A stretch of 23,222 nucleotides of DNA, taken from Alphaproteobacteria bacterium (GTDB lineage Bacteria > Pseudomonadota > Alphaproteobacteria > Micropepsales > Micropepsaceae). The notes under the pieces were generated by a model. The model searched no databases and had not been told where the DNA came from. It saw nothing but the letters and a program-made list of their open reading frames with translations. Where the stretch lies: contig JAPLPI010000309.1 of NCBI GenBank assembly GCA_026400305.1, positions 1 to 23,222 of the forward strand. Reading direction: 5' to 3'. Each line of letters opens with the position of its first letter. Position 1 is the stretch's first letter. The position numbers and the translations under genes are program-made. Below, piece by piece: positions 16,680 to 23,222 of this stretch.

Positions 16680-17414
16680 ACGCGTTTCTCACCGTCTGCT
16701 TTGCGATCATCGCGGCCCTGTTCGCCAGTGTCGGACAGGCGGGAGCACCAGGCTATGTCGCGGTGATGAGCCTGTTCGGCCACGGCTCCGGCGTGATCAA
16801 GCCGGTGGCGCTGGCGCTGACGACCCTGGTCGCGGCCATCGGCGTCTTCGGCTTTCATCGCGCGGGATTGCTGCGCGTGCGCGATTGGACGCCCTTCGCG
16901 GTGCTGGGCATTCCGGCTTCCGTGATTGGCGGGCTGATTGACCTGCCGCCATCCAACTTTCGCGGCGCCATGACCGTTATCCTGCTGGTCGCGGGCGCGC
17001 AGATGGCCTGGGCCGCGCGCATGACGCCCCAATTGGACGCGCGGGCACATAACAAGCCGCCGCTGATCCCGGCTATCATTTGCGGCGGCGTCAGCGGGCT
17101 TCTGGCGGGCATCACGGGCATCGGCGGCGGATTGTTCGTGGCTGCCACGATGCTGCTGCTGGGCTGGACACCGACCAAGCGCGTTGCCGCCTGCGCCCAG
17201 ACCAGCAATCTCTAACACCGCCAGCTTTGCCTTCATCGCCATCTGGCTGGCGCATCCAGCGCTGCCGCCCCAGTTGCCCGCTTGGTCGCTGGCGGCCGCA
17301 TTGGGCGGCATGCTGGGCGTGTGGGTCAGCAGCCGCTACCTGCCCGCCAAGGCGCTGCGCTTCATGCTGGCGGCGATCCTGCTGACATCGGGAATCAGGC
17401 TTACGTTGAGCTGA
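16676..17414 (+). pseudogene. TSUP-family (TauE/SafE) membrane permease, frameshifted
   Basis: Starts at GTG 16676, overlapping the nudC stop. The first frame encodes 179 residues with several hydrophobic helices and TSUP-like glycine motifs: SVGQAGAPGYVAVMSLFGHG near the N-terminus and SGLLAGITGIGGGLFVAATM near residue 145. It then reads CAQTSNL and stops at TAA 17213-17215. The continuation is in the +1 frame from 17214: NTASFAFIAIWLAHPALPPQ, then further hydrophobic helices to TGA 17412-17414. Joined, the product is about 246 residues, normal for the family, whose members move sulfite or other organosulfur/small anions. One extra base, or a loss of two, at the CTCT run near 17210-17213 explains it. 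A sequencing error cannot be excluded. Confidence 0.82.
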
Positions 17415-17582
17415 TTATTTCTTCTTTTCCGCGCCTGTGCCCTTGGCTGCAACCTGCAGCAGCGAACTGCAGACTTCCACCAGCCGGTGCACGTTCACGA
17501 CCATCTCCATGACAATCGAGACCTTGTTGTCGCCAAGAAGCTTGATGGAGGTGACTTTGACTGTGCTGGCGGGGGCGTTCAT
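17415..17582 (-). CDS. Unrecognised 55-residue protein
   Basis: From ATG 17582 the frame reads MNAPASTVKVTSIKLLGDNK, followed by VSIVMEMVVNVHRLVEVCSS and a tail ending GTGAEKKK, stop TAA. Codon third positions are mostly G or C as in neighbouring genes, and the frame exactly fills the gap between the TSUP end (17414) and the pheA region, which supports a real gene. The sequence suggests a beta strand, an amphipathic helix with one Cys, and a flexible Lys tail; no signal peptide and no membrane helix. GGGAAA about 10-15 bases upstream of the ATG is a weak ribosome-binding site. I do not recognise the family and assign no function. Confidence 0.65.
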   Translation of the reverse strand: MNAPASTVKVTSIKLLGDNKVSIVMEMVVNVHRLVEVCSSLLQVAAKGTGAEKKK

Positions 17583-17636
17583 GGAATGAACTGTTTCCCA
17601 GCGTACAATTTTGGCAATGCTCCCGCGCCGGCGGGC

Positions 17637-18494
17637 TCAGGGCATGTCTTTGCGGAAGGGCGATGCAGGATACGCCCCCATCACCGACATCTTCGCCGTC
17701 TGGAATTCCAGCTCCTTCAGCGCGGCGGCGACGTTCGGCTGGTCGGGATGGCCCTGGATGTCGGCATAGAACTGGGTGGCGTTGAACGAACCGCCCAGCT
17801 GGTAGCTCTCCAGCTTGGTCATGTTCACGCCATTGGTGGCGAAAGCGCCCAGCGCCTTGTAGAGCGCGGCTGGCGCGTTCTTCACCTGGAAGATGAAGCT
17901 GGTCACCACCTTGCCCCTGTTGGGCGCGCGTTCGTCCTGGCGCGACATGATCAAAAAGCGCGTGGCGTTGTGATGCTCGTCTTCGACATCGGCCTGCAAA
18001 ATCTTCAGGCCATAGAACTCCGCCGCCAGGGTGGAAGCGATGGCCGCGGCGCTTTTGTCGCCCAGTTCGGCGATGTGCTTGGCCGAACCGGCCGTATCGT
18101 ACCAGTTATGCGCCACCAGTTTTCGGTTGCGCAGGATGGTGCGGCACTGGGCCAGCGCCGGCGCCTGGCTGTAAACGCTTTTGATGTCTTCCAGCGTCGC
18201 ATCCTTCAGGCCCAACAACTGGTGCCGGATGGGGAGGAAATGTTCGCCCACGATATGCAGGCCCGAATCCGGCAGTAGATGATGGATATCGGCGATGCGG
18301 CCGATCAGCGAATTTTCCACCGGGATGATGACCAGATCCGTGTCGCCGGACTTGGCCGCCTCGATGGCGTCTTCGAAAGTGGGCTTGGGGATCGCGGCGG
18401 CATGCGGCACCGCTTCGCGCGCCGCCAGATTGGCATAGGCGCCCGGCTCGCCCTGAAAGGCGACACGCCTGGCATTGGCAATGGTCTTGATCAC
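17637..18494 (-). CDS. pheA: Prephenate dehydratase
   Basis: Converts prephenate to phenylpyruvate in phenylalanine synthesis. The 285-residue, stand-alone enzyme has the catalytic domain (VAFQGEPGAYANLAA, VIIPVENSLIGRIADIHHLL, SVYSQAPALAQC, and the catalytic-region ATRFLIM) and a C-terminal ACT domain (FIFQVKNAPAALYKALGAFA, then MTKLESYQLGGSFNATQFYAD). The classic ESRP of Phe-binding ACT domains reads ESYQ, which I recall as usual in alphaproteobacteria. There is no fused chorismate mutase. The start is GTG at 18494, overlapping the kdsB stop as GTGA, so the two genes are coupled. Confidence 0.96.
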   Translation of the reverse strand: MIKTIANARRVAFQGEPGAYANLAAREAVPHAAAIPKPTFEDAIEAAKSGDTDLVIIPVENSLIGRIADIHHLLPDSGLHIVGEHFLPIRHQLLGLKDATLEDIKSVYSQAPALAQCRTILRNRKLVAHNWYDTAGSAKHIAELGDKSAAAIASTLAAEFYGLKILQADVEDEHHNATRFLIMSRQDERAPNRGKVVTSFIFQVKNAPAALYKALGAFATNGVNMTKLESYQLGGSFNATQFYADIQGHPDQPNVAAALKELEFQTAKMSVMGAYPASPFRKDMP

Positions 18495-19219
18495 GACAGC
18501 AGCTTTCGGGCCCGTTCCAAATCGGCGGGAGTATCGACAGACAAGGGCGCTTCGTCCACACGCGCCACCGCAATGCTCATGCCCGCTTCCAGCGCCCGCA
18601 GCTGTTCCAGCTTCTCGCGCCTTTCCAGCGCCGATGGCGGCAGAGCGACAAAGCTTTCCAGCGTCTCGCGCCGATAGGCGTAAAGACCGACATGATGATA
18701 GAGCGTGCCTTCACCGCCCGGTGCGGTGGTGCGGGTGAAATACAGCGCCCGGCCCAGCCGCTCATCGGCGTCCCAGGCCACTACCGCCTTGACCACGGCG
18801 GGGTTGGTTTCGTCGGCGGCATTGTCGATGGGGGCGGCCAAAGTGGCGATATCGGCCCCCGATTTTTCCAGGGCCTCGACCACGGTCTTGAGCTGGCCCG
18901 GGTCCAGGGCCGGCAGATCGCCCTGCAGGTTCACCACCACGTCATGCGCGCCCTTGGGGTCGATTGTCTTGAGGGCCGCCCAGATCCGGTCGGAGCCCGA
19001 CGGCAGATTTTGGTCGGTCAGGACCGCCCGCCCCCCCGCCTTTTCCACGCAAGCGACGATTTCGTCCTCGCCCGCTGCCACCACCACCGGCCCCAGGCCG
19101 GCCGCGATTGCCCGGGCCCAGACCCGCACGATCATGGGCTGACCCGCGATATCGGCCAGCGGCTTGCCCGGCAGCCGCATCGAGGCCATCCGGGCGGGGA
19201 TCAAAAGGACTGGGTTCAT
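18491..19219 (-). CDS. kdsB: 3-deoxy-manno-octulosonate cytidylyltransferase
   Basis: Activates KDO to CMP-KDO for attachment to lipid A, so the organism is expected to make KDO-containing lipopolysaccharide. The 242-residue protein opens with LLIPARMASMRLPGKPLADI (the family nucleotide-binding IPAR.xSxRLPGKPL motif) and contains VVNLQGDLPALDPG, corresponding to the usual NxQGDEP block with Leu in place of Glu, and the later YHHVGLYAYRRETLESF motif. Length is normal (E. coli 248). It is transcribed with pheA and is divergent from the cytochrome c gene across 156 bases. A GGAA about 8 bases before the ATG is the likely ribosome-binding site. Confidence 0.95.
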   Translation of the reverse strand: MNPVLLIPARMASMRLPGKPLADIAGQPMIVRVWARAIAAGLGPVVVAAGEDEIVACVEKAGGRAVLTDQNLPSGSDRIWAALKTIDPKGAHDVVVNLQGDLPALDPGQLKTVVEALEKSGADIATLAAPIDNAADETNPAVVKAVVAWDADERLGRALYFTRTTAPGGEGTLYHHVGLYAYRRETLESFVALPPSALERREKLEQLRALEAGMSIAVARVDEAPLSVDTPADLERARKLLS

Positions 19220-19375
19220 GACGGTTCCATCGCCTGCGCCTCTTTAGGCCGGGAATGGCGCTAAGGCCAGCTGCCGCCTACAAATTATGCGACGCTTCGC
19301 CGCAATGACGTGGGGGCCGCGGCGGGTAATGTCGCCCCGTATTTTGCCGGGACCCACCCGGCTTTGGGGAGAGCC

Positions 19376-20044
19376 ATGGATTCCTTCGAGTGGAACAAGA
19401 TCATCGGTGCCGTTCTAGGCACGGCGATCTTCATCTTCGTCGTCCGCGTCGTGGCCGAGAACATCTATGAACCCGAAAAGCCAGAAAAACCCGGCTATGT
19501 CGTTGAAGGCGTGACCGAGCCTCCGGCCGGCGTCGGCGCTGCCGCGCCTGTCGCCGAAACCCTGCCTGATTGGGGCACCGTGCTGGCCAAGGCCGACGTT
19601 GCCGCGGGCAAGTCGACTGGGGCCAAGTGCGAAGCCTGCCACGATCTGTCGGCTGCCAAGACCGTCAAGATCGGCCCGCCGCTGTTCGGCGCGGTGGACC
19701 GCGCCCGCGCCTCGATCGCCGGCTTCTCGTATTCGGCGGCCATAAAGAGCAAACCGGGCAACTGGAGCTATGACGAGCTGTTCAAGTTTATTAAGTCGCC
19801 GGGCGCTTACATCCCGGGCACCAAGATGAGCTTCGCCGGTATCTCCAAGATTGACGATCGCATCAATCTGATCGCCTATCTGCGCAGCAATGCCGATGCG
19901 CCGGCCGCTATCCCGGCGCCCAAGCCCGCTGCCGATCCCGCCGCTGCCGCACCGGCTATCGGCGCCGCTCCGGCCGCCGTCGATGGCGCGCCGGTCAAGG
20001 GTCCCAACAGTCCGACCTTGCCGCCCGCGTCCAAAGGCAATTAA
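19376..20044 (+). CDS. Membrane-anchored class I cytochrome c (CycM-like)
   Basis: A 222-residue protein with an uncleaved N-terminal anchor (WNKIIGAVLGTAIFIFVVRVV, roughly residues 6-26), then a heme c domain facing the periplasm: CEACH (C85, C88, H89), and the Met ligand in GTKMSF (M151). The compact fold with INLIAYLRS at its end matches the c552/CycM type that carries electrons between the bc1 complex and terminal oxidase in rhizobia. After about residue 175 there is a Pro/Ala-rich tail (APKPAADPAAAAPAIGAAPA) that is probably disordered; such tails vary. ATG 19376 follows GGGGAGAG at 19366-19373. Placement divergent from kdsB-pheA agrees with cycM loci I recall. Confidence 0.92.
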   Translation: MDSFEWNKIIGAVLGTAIFIFVVRVVAENIYEPEKPEKPGYVVEGVTEPPAGVGAAAPVAETLPDWGTVLAKADVAAGKSTGAKCEACHDLSAAKTVKIGPPLFGAVDRARASIAGFSYSAAIKSKPGNWSYDELFKFIKSPGAYIPGTKMSFAGISKIDDRINLIAYLRSNADAPAAIPAPKPAADPAAAAPAIGAAPAAVDGAPVKGPNSPTLPPASKGN

Positions 20045-20050
20045 CGGAAC

Positions 20051-21001
20051 TTGGCAGGACTGTCAGGCAAGCCCAATGTCTTGTTCCAGTTGCCTCCGGG
20101 ATGGGACGCGCTGAGCAAGGCGCTGTTCGGCCATGCCGCCTTCAACAGCTTTCTGCACGGCAAGGATCATTACGCCCCGCAGCAGATCGACTATTTTGTC
20201 GGCTTCCGCCCGCCGCACGGATTCCTCAAAGGCTTGCCGCGCCTGAAAGCGATCTTCTCGCTGGGCGCGGGTGTCGACGGTTTTCTGCGCGATCAGGAAT
20301 TTCCCCGCCACCTACCGGTGGTGCGCTTCGTGGACGAAACGCTGCAGCGGGAAATGGCGCAGTACGTCACCATGCACGCCCTTATCGTGCACCGCCATCA
20401 GCGCGCGTTCGACGAAGCGCAGAAGGCGCACCTGTGGCAGCAACGCATGCTGTCGCGCGCCAGCCGTGACGTGCGCATCGGCATATTGGGCATGGGCGAT
20501 ATCGGCGCGGTGACGGCGGAGAGCCTGCAGATGTTCGACTTTCAGGTATTCGGCTGGAGCCGCAGCCACAAGACCGTTCCGGGTGTGACCAGCTTTGCCG
20601 GTGCACAGGAATTGCCGCAGTTCCTGGCTCAATGCGACATGATAGTGTGCATGCTGCCGCTGACTCCTGAAACCGAAGGCATCCTGAATGCCCAGCTGTT
20701 CGCCGGACTTCCGCAAGGCGCCTGGGTGATGAATGTAGGACGCGGGGGGCATTGCAACGAACAGGATCTGGTGGCGGCGCTGGACAGCGGCCATCTGGGC
20801 GGCGCGGTGCTGGATGTGTTCCAGACCGAACCCTTGCCGCAGGACAATGTGCTGTGGAGCCATCCCAAGGTGACGGTGACGCCGCACATCGCCGGCATCA
20901 CCGATCCGCGCAACGCAGCAGCCTTTGTGGTGGATTGCGTCACGCGCGCCGAAACCGGCGCACCGTTCAAGAATGTCGTGGACTTGAACCAGGGCTACTG
21001 A
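20051..21001 (+). CDS. D-2-hydroxyacid dehydrogenase, glyoxylate/hydroxypyruvate reductase A type
   Basis: A 316-residue NAD(P)-dependent dehydrogenase that would reduce glyoxylate or hydroxypyruvate, or a related 2-keto acid. The Rossmann motif is GILGMGDIG (from residue 144), and the catalytic triad is R231 (NVGRGG), E260 (DVFQTEPLP) and H279 (TPHIAGITDP), as in GhrA-type enzymes. The start is TTG 20051: an in-frame stop lies 9 bases upstream and no ATG occurs before residue 100, so a TTG near the N-terminus is required. It lies 6 bases after cytochrome c and its stop overlaps the ATG of the next gene (TGATG). True substrate cannot be read from sequence. Confidence 0.92.
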   Translation: MAGLSGKPNVLFQLPPGWDALSKALFGHAAFNSFLHGKDHYAPQQIDYFVGFRPPHGFLKGLPRLKAIFSLGAGVDGFLRDQEFPRHLPVVRFVDETLQREMAQYVTMHALIVHRHQRAFDEAQKAHLWQQRMLSRASRDVRIGILGMGDIGAVTAESLQMFDFQVFGWSRSHKTVPGVTSFAGAQELPQFLAQCDMIVCMLPLTPETEGILNAQLFAGLPQGAWVMNVGRGGHCNEQDLVAALDSGHLGGAVLDVFQTEPLPQDNVLWSHPKVTVTPHIAGITDPRNAAAFVVDCVTRAETGAPFKNVVDLNQGY

Positions 21002-21753
21002 TGTCTGTTGCCAGCCGGATCAAGGATGCCGCGGCGGAGCTGTTCATCGGCGGCGAGCGGCGCGGCGTGTTCCGCAAGTTGTAGACCTTTGAACGCGACC
21101 TGAGCGAATATCCCAAACTCGAGGTGCTGGCACAGAACTATCCGGTGATCCGCGCCGAATGCGAGTGTCTGATCCACAGCCAGCTGCGCCTTCCCGAGAT
21201 GGAAGAGCTGACCAGCTTTACCTCCGGCGGCATCCACCAGATTGCCTAGAAGAATTCCATCTTCAAATCCGGAGAATTCATCGAGGAAAATTGCGCCCAG
21301 GCGCCCAGGACCGCCGCGCTGCTACGGGACATTCCCGGCATCTACACCTCCTTCTTTTCGGTGCTGGAGCCAGGCCCGCATATCAAGGCGCACTGGGGTT
21401 ACTGGAAAGGCTTTGTCCGCTATCACCTGGGCATGCTGATCCCCGCCAACAACCGCGACAATACCTGCTAGATCCGCATCAACCCCGAGGCGCAGGCGCG
21501 GGGCGATGATCGCGCTCAGATCGAACAGGGCGAGAAATGTTTCTGGCATGACGGCGAAACAGTTCTGTTCGACGACACGTTCCTGCACGATGCCGCCAAC
21601 AATGCCGATCCGGTCCGCATGGTGATTTTCCTGGGCGTGGCGCGCAAGATGGTGTGGCCGCTGGCGCTGCTGAACCGACAGTTCCTGTGGATCACCCACA
21701 AGGACAAGTCGGTGCGCGAGATTCGCGCCAACGCGAAGATTAAAGCCGCCTGA
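21001..21753 (+). pseudogene. Aspartyl/asparaginyl beta-hydroxylase family gene with three in-frame amber codons
   Basis: One uninterrupted frame from ATG 21001 to TGA 21751-21753 spans 250 codons but contains TAG at 21082-21084 (codon 28), 21247-21249 (codon 83) and 21469-21471 (codon 157). The flanking sequence is well preserved: LTSFTSGGIHQIA-TAG-KN, then EENCAQAPRTAALLRDIPGIY, HWGYWKGFVRYHLGMLIPANN, FDDTFLHDAANN and RMVIFLGVARKM. The likely iron-ligand histidines (HWGYWKGF, and the His of FLHDA) are present. From memory, codon 83 aligns with a conserved Trp (TGG to TAG) and codon 157 with an aromatic. With ordinary decoding only fragments would be made. There is no frameshift. Substrate is unknown; the family uses 2-oxoglutarate and Fe(II). 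Confidence 0.82.
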
Positions 21754-22555
21754 TCGACGTCACCGGGCTAGCAATTTTTTCAATGCGCGCCACCGCGTCC
21801 GCCAAGGGCTCGATCGCCGCCTGCATGTGATAAGCATTGGCATGTAGCAGGCGCGTTTCGTCCAGCATCACGCCCATATGGCCCTTCCAGAATACCAGAT
21901 CCCCCCGCTGTGACGCCGCGCGAACCGGTTCACCCAGCTCCTTCTCCATCATGTCGGTGTCGCGCGGCACCGCCTTGCCAACCGCCTGCAACGCGGTCTG
22001 AATCAGGCCCGAGCAATCCAGCCCGGCCGCCGTCTTGCCACCCCAGACATAGGGTACGCCGACAAAGCGTTCAGCAATCGCGACAAAATCCTTCTCCAAC
22101 AGCGGTTCGAGATGCCGCTGGTGAACATACTGGTATTCACCGATCCGCACATAGTCGCCCTGGCGATCCAGCACCGGAACGCGCGCATTCAGCGGCAGAA
22201 AATCCTGGACAGCGGTTTTAAGATCCGGCGCAAAAAAGACCGGCGCCATCAAGACCGAAACAATGGCGTCCGTCGAGAACAGCGGACGTGCCCCAAGTTC
22301 GAAAATATATCCCACATAGCGATCGTTTTCCGCCTGCCCCCACAGCCAGTCGCCTTCTTCATAGACGGTGAAAACTTCGCCGAACAAAAGTTCGCTGTCC
22401 TGGGCAGAACCGAACGTCGGCTCCACGCACAGCGCAGCGCGGCCCACGCCGATGGAATATTTGACGCCTTGCGCATAAAGCGGCGCATCCACCATACCCT
22501 TGAGATGCGCCGCCGCCAGGTCGGGCCGCGCCGGTGTCAGCCTCTTATCGGCCAT
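21740..22555 (-). CDS. NlpC/P60 family cysteine hydrolase with SH3b-like N-terminus
   Basis: A 271-residue protein with two SH3b-like segments (residues about 40-95 and 98-150: LLFGEVFTVYEEGDWLWGQ and PVLDRQGDYVRIGEYQYV) and a C-terminal NlpC/P60 domain. The catalytic Cys is C181 in GLDCSGLIQ, with H226 (GHMGVML) and H238 (LLHANAYHM) completing the site. Members cut gamma-D-Glu to diaminopimelate bonds in peptidoglycan peptides. No signal peptide is visible, so it may act in the cytoplasm on recycled muropeptides (inference). The ATG overlaps the aminopeptidase stop by 11 bases, so they are coupled. Its 3' end overlaps the hydroxylase pseudogene by 14 bases on the other strand. Confidence 0.92.
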   Translation of the reverse strand: MADKRLTPARPDLAAAHLKGMVDAPLYAQGVKYSIGVGRAALCVEPTFGSAQDSELLFGEVFTVYEEGDWLWGQAENDRYVGYIFELGARPLFSTDAIVSVLMAPVFFAPDLKTAVQDFLPLNARVPVLDRQGDYVRIGEYQYVHQRHLEPLLEKDFVAIAERFVGVPYVWGGKTAAGLDCSGLIQTALQAVGKAVPRDTDMMEKELGEPVRAASQRGDLVFWKGHMGVMLDETRLLHANAYHMQAAIEPLADAVARIEKIASPVTSIRRL

Positions 22556-23222
22556 AGCGCTCTTTCAGCAACGTATAAATGGCCCGCGCGCCATTGGCTT
22601 CGCCGCCGATGGGACGCCCCGGCTTGGCCCGGTCGATCCATGCAGGAATATCCAGATGCGCCCAGCTTCTGGTTTTGGACACAAAGCGATTGAGGAACAG
22701 CGCCGCGGTGATGGCACCGGCATAGCTGTAGGCAGGATTGTTGTTGAGGTCGGCCACCCGGCTGGTCAGTGTATCTTCATAGCCGCGCCACAGAGGCAGT
22801 CTCCACAGAGGGTCCTGGACCGCAGTGCCAACGCGCACCAGATCATTCGCCAGCGTCTCGTCATCGGTGAAGAAGGGCGGCAGCTCCATGCCGGTCGCGG
22901 CACGCGCGGCGCCGGTCAGCGTGGCGACATCGATCATCAATTCGGGCTTCTGGTCATCGGCATCTGCCAGCGCATCAGCCAGCACCAGCCGGCCTTCGGC
23001 GTCGGTGTTGCCGATTTCTACCGTCAGGCCCTTGCGGCTTTTGAAGACATCGCCCGGACGCATGGCATCGCCGGACACCAAATTTTCCACTGCCGCAATC
23101 AAAACCCGCAGGCGCAGATTCAATTTTGCGCCCATCACCATGCCCGCCACCGCCAGCACACAGGCCGCGCCGCCCATATCCTTCTTCATGGTCAGCATTG
23201 CGGAGGACGGCTTAAGATCCAG
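22545..23222 (-). CDS. M17 leucyl aminopeptidase family protein, C-terminal part
   Basis: The 225 residues in the window are the C-terminal catalytic part of a cytosolic M17 aminopeptidase; the 5' end lies outside. Conserved features are the metal and active-site region LDLKPSSAMLTMKKDMGGAA, the signature NTDAEGRLVLAD (metal-ligand Asp and Glu, active-site Arg), DVATLTGAA and WAHLDIPAW near the end. These enzymes release N-terminal residues from peptides with two divalent metal ions. Co-transcription with the NlpC/P60 gene suggests a joint role in degrading cell-wall-derived or other peptides (inference). The subfamily (PepA or PepB-like) cannot be settled from the part seen. Confidence 0.95.
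   Translation of the reverse strand: MDLKPSSAMLTMKKDMGGAACVLAVAGMVMGAKLNLRLRVLIAAVENLVSGDAMRPGDVFKSRKGLTVEIGNTDAEGRLVLADALADADDQKPELMIDVATLTGAARAATGMELPPFFTDDETLANDLVRVGTAVQDPLWRLPLWRGYEDTLTSRVADLNNNPAYSYAGAITAALFLNRFVSKTRSWAHLDIPAWIDRAKPGRPIGGEANGARAIYTLLKERYGR

Noticed and set aside
17620..17636. GC-rich hairpin just after pheA as a terminator
   Set aside because: The stem is about 5 bp with no T-run on the - strand; too weak to list.
21082..21471. Genome-wide reassignment of TAG to an amino acid
   Set aside because: dapE, rmuC and recR end with TAG at family-normal lengths, and readthrough of dapE would add about 67 residues antisense to another gene.
1..23222. CRISPR array, prophage, insertion sequence, toxin-antitoxin or defence island
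   Set aside because: No regularly spaced repeats, transposase, integrase or known defence motifs were seen; content is housekeeping and metabolic.

Overview
The window is a gene-dense, high-GC chromosomal segment of an alphaproteobacterium. The evidence is the rpmH-rnpA-yidD-yidC-engB-argB order, the kdsB-pheA pair divergent from a membrane-anchored CycM-type cytochrome c, DUF2336 and DUF1036 proteins, and a small bacterial SRP RNA just upstream of dnaX. Order or genus cannot be fixed by reading alone; a Caulobacterales/Micropepsales/Rhizomicrobium-like relative is a guess. I see no prophage, insertion sequence, CRISPR array, tRNA or rRNA, and no gene-free stretch longer than about 160 bases.

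Layout. 59-5282 (+) is a tightly overlapping run: rpmH, rnpA, yidD, yidC, engB (ribosome, RNase P and membrane-protein biogenesis), then argB behind its own likely promoter, then a secreted DUF1036 protein. A 72-base imperfect palindrome fills the convergent gap to a DUF2336 gene (-). 6744-9435 (+) is a HAD nucleotidase-dapD-dapE operon for the succinylase branch of lysine/diaminopimelate synthesis. 9432-12256 (-) holds a VOC-family gene with an early nonsense codon, then truA, fmt and def (transcribed def-fmt-truA). rmuC (+) lies between def and the dnaX-recR pair (-), which lacks the usual ybaB between its members. Upstream of dnaX is the SRP RNA (-), divergent from nudC (+), which overlaps a frameshifted TSUP permease gene. 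A 55-residue unrecognised protein, pheA and kdsB follow (-), then cytochrome c, a GhrA-like dehydrogenase and a beta-hydroxylase gene interrupted by three in-frame amber codons (+), and finally an NlpC/P60 hydrolase and an M17 aminopeptidase (-), the latter running off the window.

How they work together. Most genes are housekeeping: translation start and protein N-terminus processing (fmt, def), tRNA modification (truA), membrane insertion (SRP RNA, yidC, yidD), DNA replication and repair (dnaX, recR, rmuC), and biosynthesis of arginine, diaminopimelate, phenylalanine and KDO.

I found no convincing new multi-gene system. The points most worth a second look are the three-amber hydroxylase gene, which keeps an otherwise clean reading frame and conserved-looking active site; the presence of two further interrupted accessory genes among intact essential ones; the palindrome at 5287-5358; the missing ybaB; the 55-residue ORF; and the DUF1036-peptidoglycan-binding-like-DUF1036 architecture.
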